NCBI GenBank assembly: GCA_012064415.1
Contig: SSNU01000311.1
Location: forward strand, 186,001-250,000
From: Gyrodactylus bullatarudis
Lineage: Eukaryota > Platyhelminthes > Monogenea > Gyrodactylidea > Gyrodactylidae
Reading direction: 5' to 3'
DNA length: 64,000 nucleotides
Shown here one piece after another: positions 24,309-35,200 of this stretch (position 1 is its first letter; each line of letters opens with the position of its first letter). The notes under the pieces were generated by a model. That model was not told the origin of the DNA and searched no databases. It was given only the letters and a program-made list of their open reading frames with translations. The position numbers and the translations under genes were made by a program.

Positions 24309-27300
24309 TTATCGAATACTTTGAGATTGACTATGAAGGAGTGATAGGCATTCTGATGCTAATTCGATGCTGTCTATCTGAGATGAAATTATGGAGCATA
24401 GAGCTTCTTCTATGGCGGTTATTTTGGAACTAAAAAAAGAGAATCACATTCAAAACTTGAGGTTTTTTAAGTAGTTGGTTTTTGGTTTAATTTACAAGTA
24501 ACACTAATGAAAAGGTAACGACCAGAGAGATTTAAAAAGTATTTGAATCATGTAGAAAATAAGAATGAATACTCACATCACATAATTCGGACAGAATTGA
24601 ACAAGATTTTTCAGTATCAAAAGAGCCATATGTCTGATATGCTTGGTGACAGGGCCCTCGTAGTGGTTAGCAAACGTTCTAATAGACTTCGATGATTGAA
24701 AATTTTGAGTTTTTGATTTGAAATCTCGCCCGGTGGAGTTAGTGAAGTATTCTCTCTATCAAAAATAAAAACGGTGAAATTTTGACTAGGCTTGATGATC
24801 TTCAATCATTAAGATAAGAGATTGAATTTATTGTAGAATTATAAAACTTACAACAATATTAGGCTCGTCAGGAAGACGTACTGTCTTGTTGAAATGATTG
24901 GTGGTAACAATATTTGACCGTTCCTGATTGTCATACAGGTAAGGATGCTTCTTGAATCCATTTTCGGTGGTAATTGTCTTACTATTGTTGTGATTATTAA
25001 GAATGGAAGAATCATTGTTGCTTTCATAATGATTATTATTTCCATTAGGTAGAGATTGCTTTGGGAGACTGCTATTTTCGATAATTCTGGTTAACTCGGG
25101 ACGATAGTGACGATCAGATAAATGGGATAAAAGAGAAATTGGTGTCCTTTCAATAGATCCGTCGGGGCATCCTTGCCAGGGACAATACTAGAAAGAATGG
25201 TTGAAATGTTGGTTAGAAATTTTTTTTAAGAAATGTGAGATCAATAGAAATATAATAAACTTGATCATTGTTAGTTAAACATTAAAAATTGTAGTCCTGA
25301 AATGAGTAAATTTTCAATTTTCTAGCTAAAATATATATTTTTCAATGCGAATAATTACTTTCATTTATTTATTAATGTATTTTGTAGGAAGATCAAGAAT
25401 ATTTGGAAATTATCTCTATGCAATTTAAAGCGAGATAATATCATATAAGAGCATTCTAGAAAGGAATTCAAATAGACTCACTACCAATTTTTCATCTTTG
25501 ACTGATAAGAAGTGGGTATTGTAAACATGAGAAGACAAATGATTGGCTGTGCCGAATACCGCGTTTTCGTGATTCCTCAAATTACAGTTGGTCCATTTGC
25601 ATTGATAGGCCATAATCTCATTGACTGGCTTGTGATTGTTGGCCAGGTTATTATCACTATTGTTGTTGGCATCACCCCTTCTAAATTGATTAGTATCAGT
25701 TGAAATACTGAAATAATTAAGAAAATATATCAGAGACTTGAACAATCTAAAAAAATCCAGACAAAGGAACAAAATTGAGTGATTAATTAGTAAAATATTT
25801 CTTATTTAATTTAATCTATTTCCAGAATAATAACTAACCCATTTTTACCAGCTAATCCAAAAATTTTATTATTATCACAATTTCCATTTATGGTAACTGA
25901 TTTTTGAGGGTACTCAACATTGTTCATAGGTAGAGCATGCCCCTTGTACGGAGATGAATAGGCTGAAGAGGATCCATGATGAGAATGACCATTTGTAAGA
26001 TGCTGAGAAAGGTTATTGACTGGGAATCCGTTAGAGATGATATTTCTAGAAGTTGAAATAATTAGACATTACACTAGAAGATTAAAATTTTAATTAGAAA
26101 CATGGCCTAATCTCATGATAGGCCAAAAAAGATTCGAAAATGCTACTGTTGTTTTATAAAAAGGTTAAATACTCACTTGGAATTATCAGTGGATTCTGTG
26201 AAGTTGGACCTTTTAGCTTTCTTGGCGGGTGGGGAAGAGTAATCCAATAGTTTTTCTGGTGACACATTATGTGTTACACATTTGATATGAAAGAATTGGG
26301 CATTATCATCGACATTAACGTTATTCATAATTCTCCTAAAATAAGATTTTAGTCAAAATTGAGAATGAATGAACCGTGAAAAGACTAAAATTACTTTAGT
26401 ATTCTTAAAAATTCGAGTCTATTAAGGCAATTGATCTGGGGTAGGTTGATTTTGTGAGCAAGGACAAATTCTGAGAATAGCTGGTGACTATCGTACATTG
26501 CTTTGGGATCATAAATGAAATTTTTTCTAATCCAATGCTCTGTAAACAGATCAGAATTATCCTTCGGTGAGCTAATATCAAATGATGTATCTGGGATACC
26601 CTGAATTGGAAAACCATTGAGATTCTTCTTAGAAATAGGCAAATGAGGATTAGCTTTATAGCTAGATGGAGCTAAATCAACGAGATTAGGGCTATAAACA
26701 GCCTCATCGAGTACTGGAATGGGAATGTGAGGTCTAGCTGGCATGGGTGCATGCATAATATTACCAAAATATTGAAAAGAATTTTCCGAATTCTTTTCAG
26801 TACTAGTATTGGGCCGGATTATTTGTCGAGGATTTCGACTCTGGCTGGGAAATCGATAGACTGCATTCTGACATGATCCTTGATACACAGACAAGTTTTT
26901 ATTGATAATTTTGCTAAGAGATTGTGCTTTGAGAAAAATGAGATATTTTAGATAATTCCAAAGGTTGTGATTTGAAGCAACTTGTTGGCAGGCGAACTTT
27001 CCTTTTGAAGTAATTGAGTATACTGCATTAAGGGTGTTTACAAGTACCTCGATATCCTCGAGACAGAGAAAGCTGACAATGTTCTCAATTATTTTCTTGG
27101 AATCAACAAGGCGATTGAAGAAGCTCATATTCCTATCAATTCGATTATTGTAAATACACGCAAAGGAAGAGCTTTTAATATTAATAGGAGCTTGGCTTAG
27201 GTTACTGATCAATTGGAGGGCACATTTGATGGAGAATCGATCTGATGATGCAAGACAATCTTCAATTAAATTGAAGTAAAGAGTTTCTATTTCTTCATTT

Positions 27301-28293
27301 ATCAAGGGTATGTTGAGAAATGCTATTGTCTCCATGGCCAAATTTGATAATTTATGCTTATTCGAATAACAGTTCATAAGAATGAATCGTATTAAGCAAG
27401 AACAACGGCCAAGTTCTATCCGATCATAGCTAGACTCAACAGCGATGACATTTCGAAAAATTGTAAGTATTTGATATAACCTTAGTTCAAATACTTCGTA
27501 TTCATCAGAGGTAGTGTTAAAACTATAATCAGAATTCCTTGAACTTATAGGTTGCGAGATTCTAATTGAGCATCCTTTGAAGGACAAAATTCTTTCCCAA
27601 AACTAAGGGATAAATAGACAGATAAATAATTTTATGTTAACAAATAAAAAGCAAACTTACAATAAAATTCACCTTCTTAACTTCAGTTAAATTTTCATGA
27701 CAACTATTACTGCAACAAGATCCAATAATTTCCAAGAGTATCAAATGTAAACGAGGATTGCTTGACATTCGAAAAACTTTCTCAGAGGAGGATAAAATAA
27801 GCAGGTTATTCAGAGCAAAATTAATTTCATTATCATGACCACTGAGCAATTGTTTTTCAATATCCAATAACTCATCGATTTGACAAATTTTACTTGGTTT
27901 AGTACGAAAAGCTGTGGAAGAAAATTTGGTATTGGCCTGTGTGTATTCTGATTCGTTATTTTGTCCATAATCAAGCTTTTGGTTGCGCTCATAAACTTCC
28001 AAAAATCTTTGATATATATCTTTTAAGGCATTTGAGATATTTAATGTATTAAATTTTATTCCAAATGATATGGCAATTTCTGTCCATTTATTAGAATAAG
28101 TGACTCTATTGGAACCACCATAATTCTGAACTTTTAAATAAAGACTTTTCAAGTCTAATAATTCTCCAAAAATTCTAGGAAAAGGTCCAGGATGAAATCG
28201 ATTTTCAGCATAAAATTCTTCGAGTTCTTGAAAAAATTCCTGCGAGGTCTTCTCGATAATTGAAGGGATTAGAAAATTTTGAGATTCTAACAT
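24309..28293 (-). CDS. ARID2: ARID2-like subunit of a PBAF-type SWI/SNF chromatin remodeller
   Basis: Eight exons on the minus strand: 28293-27661, 27602-26395, 26335-26177, 26045-25839, 25707-25485, 25187-24852, 24755-24577 and 24429-24309, summing to 3,066 nt, or 1,021 residues. Domain order matches ARID2 (BAF200): an ARID DNA-binding domain at about residues 10-105 (FPRIFGELLDLKSLYLKVQN, then YGGSNRVTYSNKW), an armadillo-like helical region through about residue 480, an RFX-type winged-helix segment (EHWIRKNFIYDPKAMY), then two C2H2 fingers (YQCKWTNC with HLSSHVYNTH; YCPWQGC with HLSDRHY), and the conserved tail EGPVTKHIRHMALLILKNL. Family knowledge: this subunit defines PBAF and acts in the nucleus. 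The protein is much shorter than vertebrate ARID2 because the long Gln/Pro-rich middle is nearly absent. It is divergent from, and 262 bp from, SRP68. All splice phases agree, so I am confident in both model and identity. Confidence 0.92.
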
Positions 28294-28555
28294 ATTTTCT
28301 AATGTTCTGACACATAAACAGGCATATTAGCACTGATTAAGAGAGTAAAATAATTCCAATAAAATTAATTTTGGATTAAAGTAGGTGAAAAAGGAAATTT
28401 AGCGGGGGCAATGAGCAATTCGCCTTTTAACAATCAAGTAACATTTTTAGTTATCGCGGAATAATTTAAAGACTATTAAACAAATTTTAAATTTACTGAA
28501 TTCGTAAAACTTGTTTACTGCTAACACTGATTCAAAAAAATTTACGTTGAGAAAA
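28294..28555. promoter_or_regulatory. shared intergenic region between ARID2-like and SRP68 starts
   Basis: Only 262 bp separate the two start codons, which point in opposite directions, so both promoters and both 5' untranslated regions must fit here (unless leaders are added by trans-splicing). It includes a relatively G-rich patch near 28400-28415. I see no clear TATA box placed for either gene. A bidirectional promoter is an inference from geometry alone. Confidence 0.5.
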
Positions 28556-30596
28556 ATGAGTGCCGAAGAAGAAGATATAGAAACCAATTATGCAAATTTT
28601 GTTATTCCTGGTAATTCCAATTTTTTGAATTCTAGTTTTGCGCATTTTGAAAAAATCTCAGCTTCAGCATGGATTACGACATGGAGATTATCAACGTTAC
28701 AGACAATTTTTGTCAAAAAAAATTCGTCGAATGAGAAAATGTCTAGATTTCAGATTTGTTAGTTAACTTTATTCTTATTTATTAGGGTAATCGTTCCAAA
28801 GTCACTGTTAAAAAGTTAACTGTTGCCATAATAAACGATAGTCGTTATTTGATGCTGAGAATTTTTGAAATCGAAAGATGCTGGGCTTATTCTATGCAGT
28901 TGAAAGATGAAGCCTCAAAAGATTCTCGCAAAAGGTTCCATGCAAAAAACAGAATGCGCAAAGGAGTTAAATTAGCTGATGAGCTCTCCGAAATAATCAA
29001 GGAAATGACTAACTTGGACAGTTCAACTTTGCTTGAAATTAAAGCGTATACTTCGATGATTAAAGGACAATTCTTTTTTGATAAAGAAGAATGGGTTATC
29101 GCGAAAGAGTTTCTTGATACGTCAAAAAAAATCTATAGTGGTTTGTCAGAATCATTAACTGATGAATCGAAAGAAATCTACTCAACAAAATGTGAGGAAA
29201 TTAATCCTCAAATACGTTATTGTGCATACAATTGTGGAGATCAAACTGCAAAAGATTCTATCAAAAAAGTTAAGAATATTGAAAGTTCGGATTATTTGGA
29301 TGCTCTTTTAAAGTCTTGCTCTAAAGAAGATGTTGAAAAGATAACTGAAGTTAACTGGTTTGATCAATCTATTCCAGTTAAAAATGAGCAGGTTAAAATG
29401 TTCATACTTTCTCTGGGTAGTTATGAACAAGAGCTTGACTCAGTTCCTGCTGATGAATATTTAAAAAAGATTTCAATTTATGAGAGTAATATTTTAAAAG
29501 GTTGCTCCGAAGCCATTGCTGCTTTGAAAGAAGAAATAAAACTATCCGATACTTCTGTTAATAATGCTGTTGCTAGTGCTACTGGAGATTTATCTGGTAC
29601 TACATCTAAAGTTCTAAACAACTCTGAAAAATCTAATAAAAGTCAATCCCTTCTCAATTATCTCTTATGGTTGAAAAACAAATTTGTTATCTCAAGATAT
29701 CTTTTACAAATAAAGAGTGCTTTAAAACCATGCAAATCAGATATAATCACAAGCAGTATTGGAATTGGAGGTCCAGGATCTCAGTTAAAACCGAATGAGT
29801 TGGCTAGATTGTATGATAGTGTTATGCAATCTCTTACTGATATTGCACAAATTAATGGACCTCCTAAAGATAATGAAATTATTTCTGATATTCTCAAGGC
29901 TAAACAGCTTGCCTATAGATGTTTCCGGTGAGATTAAATATTTCTTATATTTATTCCTTACTAATTAATTCTTGTGTAGTTGTTACTACTTGGCCTTGGC
30001 TCATTTCAATAACAAATCATTTGTCCAATGTCTTGGTCTCCTACAGAGATCTCGTGAAAATATTGGTGAATTCATGACACTTGTCAAGAGTATATCAAAA
30101 AATAAACTTGAGAGTCAAATTCCAGGAGATTCATTTGATGTTCTGAAGGTCTCTCTCACTAAGCTAGACGAACGTTGTCAAGCAGAAGAGTTGACATGCA
30201 AAGCCCAGAGGATCCTTCAAATCGGTTCTAATTTAGAGGGAAATAACGATGAAAACGAGGAGGAGAAAGTGGATAAAAAGGTATTTTTTCGAAATTAAAT
30301 TCTCATAATAATCTGTCTAATTAACTTGAAATATTTAGCCTCTTTTTGAAAAATCCAAAGAGTTCTTTACAGAGAAACAAGTCGAGAAAATCATTGGTTC
30401 CAGTTATTGTTCACTAGTTAACATTGTACCTGACTTTGAACCTGTCCCTATGAAACCAATATTCTTCGATTTAGCATTGAACTACATTGACTATCCAAAT
30501 ATGGCATCATTATCCGGAGCTAATTCGAAAAATCAATCTGGCGAAGAATCTAAAGGTCTCACTGGTATCGTCAAAGGATGGCTATGGGGCTCATAA
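28556..30596 (+). CDS. SRP68: signal recognition particle subunit SRP68
   Basis: SRP68 binds SRP RNA with SRP72 in the cytosolic particle that targets secretory proteins to the ER. Five exons: 28556-28610, 28636-28757, 28786-29927, 29980-30280 and 30339-30596 give 1,878 nt, or 625 residues, close to the usual length of about 620. Introns are 25, 28, 52 and 58 nt. Hallmarks include the RNA-binding N-terminal stretch HGLRHGDYQRYR followed by a basic KKIRRMRK run, the helical repeats (AYSMQLKDE, KRFHAKNRMRKGVKLADEL, PQIRYCAYNCGDQ), and the C-terminal tail MKPIFFDLALNYID with SKGLTGIVKGWLWGS. The ATG at 28556 is chosen because the frame upstream has no ATG; the start gives MSAEEEDIETNYANF. The two micro-introns are required: without them the HGLRHGDYQRY segment falls out of frame. 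Very confident. Confidence 0.95.
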
Positions 30597-30730
30597 ACTC
30601 ACAAGTAACATCAAATTCACTATGATTTATTGAAAAAATGATACAAACTATAATCAAAAATAGTAATGTACACTTAGTGTATTTTGTTTTTACCATAAAA
30701 AATTTTCAATTAAATTTTAAAAATGAAACA

Positions 30731-30736
30731 TTTATT
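30731..30736 (-). terminator. polyadenylation signal of the tetraspanin gene
   Basis: AATAAA on the minus strand, 12 nt after the tetraspanin stop codon. The tight spacing fits the short 151-bp gap to the convergent SRP68 gene. Confidence 0.5.
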
Positions 30737-30747
30737 GTGTTGATAAA

Positions 30748-31677
30748 TCAATGTATTTTCCTCTTAAGTTTCATTGATAAGAGCAATTTAATTGCACAAA
30801 TTAATGCAACAATCATAATAAGTATTAAAATCAAGGAAATTATCCCTATGGGAACTGCATACATTTGTAAATAGCTCTTGATTGCATGATAACATCCTCT
30901 GTAATAAAGAGCAGAATTTTGGCCTCCGTTATCCAAGTTAGGAGGTCCGAATTGCCAGTTTTGGCATTGTTCTTTGTTAACATAGACATTTTTTGGCCAG
31001 CCAGTTAGAGGATCTATTAATTTCCAGCAACAAGATTCTGGTACATACTTGTAGAAAACACTCGAAGGATCCAGTTTTGTATCTTTCTCATAAAGATCTG
31101 CATTCACAAAGTTGTCCCACCATGAGCCTTGGTATAAACTCCAACTTCTGTCATCGACACCGCAACACCTCAATTTCTTCTGTATCAAATCCCATGTTTG
31201 AGTTACCACACTGTACCGTCCATACTGGGTTTGGAGGATCTTGTTCATTGCAGCCATCGTTTGTTCAGACAACTTTTAAAATTAAAGATTCACACTTACT
31301 ATTGATCCAGTTGCAAGCGCGATAATTGCACCGACAAAAATAAATATGATCAACAATATAAGGGAAACAATATACTAAAAAATTAGTTTACAAAGTTTCT
31401 CACGATAACAAGAAGGCATCTGTTTTCTTTTTCACCACCAAAATAACCACAAATTGCAACAAAGAGACATAAAAGACCGGTGAATATAAGAATGTATATT
31501 GCAGAACTGTACAAATCATTTCCAATTACAACAGAAACATCACTGTTGTCAATGCTTATAAAAATACCTAAAGCAATCAAAGCGGATCCAAAAAACTTGA
31601 TAATTGTTAGTCATTGAAATTACTAGAAAAATTACGTTCAATAGAAAAAGAATAAGTTTTAGACTTCTTTTCAACAT
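30748..31677 (-). CDS. tetraspanin
   Basis: Four-helix membrane organiser of the tetraspanin family. Exons 31677-31624, 31595-31404, 31374-31300 and 31272-30748 sum to 846 nt, or 281 residues; the introns are only 28, 29 and 27 nt. TM1 lies at about residues 7-29 (LILFLLNVIFLFFGSALIAL spans the first splice), TM2 at about 52-72 (with CGYFG), TM3 at about 79-105, and TM4 near the C-terminus (VPIGIISLILILIMIVALI). The large extracellular loop has the diagnostic CCG (residues 143-145), a second Cys pair in PESCC (188-189) and two more Cys at about 210 and 234: a six-cysteine loop. The tail is short and basic (MKLKRKIH). The unspliced frames break at each intron, so the micro-introns are needed. 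The particular tetraspanin subtype cannot be assigned. Confidence 0.93.
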
Positions 31678-32246
31678 ATTCTGGCTTATTTTATATATAG
31701 ATAAAAGTTATACCGGAGAAAAGAAATTTCATTTTGTTCGTAAATATAAGAATAATATTTTCAAAGATTAAAACAAGTTCCCGATAATATGCATGATAAT
31801 TTTCAATGTGCAAATTCAAATTTAAAACTTTGAAGCTTAAACTTTCATTACATTCAAATTTTCAAAAGTGTCAATCATTAGCATTAGTAATGAAGAATCA
31901 ATGAGAGGCAAATAATGAAAAAATTAATTTAACAACACCTAACATGTGCAAAGTATAATTCTAGGCTCTTCTATGTTAGAATCTTTGCTCATTTATTTGA
32001 CCAATGAAAATTATTCATCCCATCCATTCAAATCTCGGTGGTGAATGTCTATTAGGATAGATTATTCTGTCCAATCATAGAAGAGCTATATTATATCTAG
32101 TTGAAATTAAGTTTTATATTTGCTGTATTCATTTGTTCTTAGCCAGATAGGATTTATTTGGAGCGTTTTGCAATGAAAAAAACTTGACTAAACTTCGTTG
32201 AATTTTATAATTGATTGAATAAAGTTGTTAAGAGAACAAACCAATT
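31678..32246. promoter_or_regulatory. intergenic region between divergent tetraspanin and stomatin starts
   Basis: 569 bp between start codons on opposite strands; it must contain the promoters of both genes. A TATATAAA-like run lies about 15-20 nt before the tetraspanin ATG, which is too close for a conventional TATA box unless the leader is very short. No other element is recognisable. Confidence 0.4.
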
Positions 32247-35200
32247 ATGCCGTCAGTTAGTTTTGCATCAGAGTCATCCAAGTTAAAAGATGATTCCAAA
32301 GGAGTTAACACAAATGTTGCCACTTTCAATCGTGGATTTTCTTTGGTACCAGAACGACTTGGAAAGAATTCGTCATATACACGACAAGGGAATAAAGGAA
32401 TGTTTGGTTGTGAAACAGCGATGAAACTTTTGGCTTATCTAGCTGCACTTATCACTTTTCCATTCTCACTATTCACTTGTTTAAAAGTTATTGCCCAGTA
32501 CGAAAGAGCTGTAGTATTTCGTTTGGGTCGTTTAATGTCAGAAATTCCTAAAGGACCTGGTCTTGTTTTTATTTTGCCCTGTTTGGACTCTGTGAAGACA
32601 GTTGATTTAAGAACATTCACGTTCAATGTTCCTACTCAAGAGGTGCTCACAAAAGATTCGGTGACAGTAGCTGTTGATGCTGTAGTGTATTACAGAATAT
32701 TTGATCCTGTTATGTCAGTTGTGAACGTGGAAGATGCCAATAGATCTACACGTCTCTTAGCTCAAACTACTCTCAGGAATGTTTTAGGTACCGTGGACTT
32801 GTATCAATTACTCACAGCCAGAGAACAAATAGCTCATCTTATGCAAGACTGTCTCGACCAGGCTACGGAAACCTGGGGCGTCAAAGTGGAAAGAGTTGAT
32901 ATAAAAGATGTTAGACTTCCTATTCAACTTCAAAGAGCTATGGCTGCTGAAGCTGAAGCAGCTCGAGAAGCAAAAGCCAAGGTTAGTCAAGTTTATTCAA
33001 TTTTTAAAAATTTCTATCCTGAATATTTTCTACAAAAAATTTTGTTTCCTCTTTCTAAACTAAAGCATTAATGTGATTGATTATACTCCTTTTCAAATGT
33101 CACGTTGAGATATTTTTTTTCATATTTTCTGTCCAGATTTTCACAAAAATTAACAACTTTACAAATAATTTATCTAAAAAATCTCATTTCTGTATTTGTT
33201 TTAATTCCTAAAGTATCATTTATGCAATGTAGATGTTTAATCCAAGTCTTGAAGGCAATACTCTTACAACTACATACTTGTCCTCATTAAAACTATGCAA
33301 AAGAGAAACTATAGTCAAGTAGAAGAAATTGATTTATATTTTGTTGCAACATTGTTGTTGTCACGTTTAATTTCTTCTAGGTCAAGAGTACGTCAACATA
33401 ATGAGATGAGTTGATTAATTATAAAGGAACCTTAGTTACAAATAATAATACTCTACTCTACTCTTGTTTAATAACAAGGGTGTCTTGAGGATAACTCATC
33501 CCCAGTACTAACTTTATCTTGACTTGATTTTTATTTTGCTCCAAGGTAAAATTGAATATTCGAATTCTACAATGTTACAATTTTGTTAATTCTATACATT
33601 TTGTACATGAAATCATCTCTATTACTACTGCAACAAAATTTTGTTCGTATGTATCAATATATACTCATCTTATTCCCCTAGTCACTACTCACAATAAAAA
33701 TGTTGACAGTAATGAAAAACAACTTGAAAGAATTTCCATTCATCCGAATCTCCTAATACTCGTAGAGATAGAGAGAGAGGGAATTGTGTTATTTTTATGA
33801 ATAGCAACAGTACAAAATGATTCATTATACAATAAGATGATAATTGATGATATTTGCAGAGCATCTCTATTAAAGATCTCTTATTTATTTTTAATTTAAT
33901 TTCTCTACTATATAAAGATCAAAATAAGAGAGTACAGTAGTAGCTTTGAATACAGTTGAATTAAAATAAATTCCTGATTAATTCTAGGTCATTGCCGCTG
34001 AAGGAGAACAACGTGCCTCAGTTGCCTTGAAAGCAGCAGCTATTGAAATTGGCGAATGCCCCATTGCACTTCAATTACGGTGAGTATTTCCCTCTTCTCG
34101 TTGTATTCTTATCCATGCTCAAAAGAAAACCATACAGGTAGATGAAACTCTTATCAATGTCCAAATCAAGATTTAAATTATTGAGAAATAGTAGTAGTTG
34201 TCTAATGTGACTCTAACCAAGTTAATTGATTAGATTATATATTATCCTGTTCTACCGTATTTATTAGTAGGGGATATTCTCAATGTTCTCTAGAGTGGGA
34301 AATTTGACAGTTGCAAAGAAGATAATCCTAAATGTGCAAAAGTACAAACATTTATTTTATATTAGAAATGAATAAAGGCAAACAGAGAGCAGAAATATTC
34401 TCATACTCCTGCAATTGAAAGTAAACTTGATTTTTTTTAAATGTGAATCTAGAATAAATATTGATCCTAAATTTAGATAATCCCCCCAGATCATATACTG
34501 TATCTCTTTACTTATTTTCTCTGGCAAATTCAATGATAATAATTTCTTCTTAACCTATCACAGCATTTGTTAAAGAATCCTGAAATTTTATTTATTTAAA
34601 ATGAATACTTCTTCAACATAAGTTCTAGTCTAGTATTAATCTTAGGACTGGTTTCATTCTAATTTTAGCCCGGTTCATATTTGGATTCAAGTAGTGGTGA
34701 TCTTTTTTCTAGAGATTTAGAGTGGATTTTGGCTATATCATAAGAAAGAAACCTGAAAAAACTGATTTGGATTATGTTTTTGGGATATATATAATGAGAG
34801 ATATCGAGGAAGCGTTTGCATATTTGAAATCTACAGCTATCTAAATTAATTTATTTTTTGCTAAGGCCTCAGAAAATAGGTTTCATAAAAAGTTCTAAAT
34901 ATTAAACTAAATTTTCAAATGTTACCCTTCTTAAAGTAACTTTGGTGAGCATCAATGGGAAACTATCTTGTAGCTTAATGAATTTCCTTCCTAATGAGGG
35001 ATTAAAAACTTATTTTAATTATCTTTCAGCTCAAATTATCGCTCGCGAAATTGTTGTGTTCCATTGGGGTAACATTGGGAGATAAAGGGTTAAATGTACT
35101 GATTTATCATGGAATATTATTATATCATCTGGAATCATTTAATATTTATGAAATGATTGATATTATTTTATAAAAATAGTATTTTACTGAATCAGTATGT

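Noticed and set aside
30993..31325. 110-codon plus-strand frame
   Set aside because: It is the antisense shadow of the tetraspanin exons.
32982..33071. Open continuation of the stomatin first exon
   Set aside because: The stomatin C-terminus is found in later exons with matching phase, so this is intron read-through after the donor at 32982.
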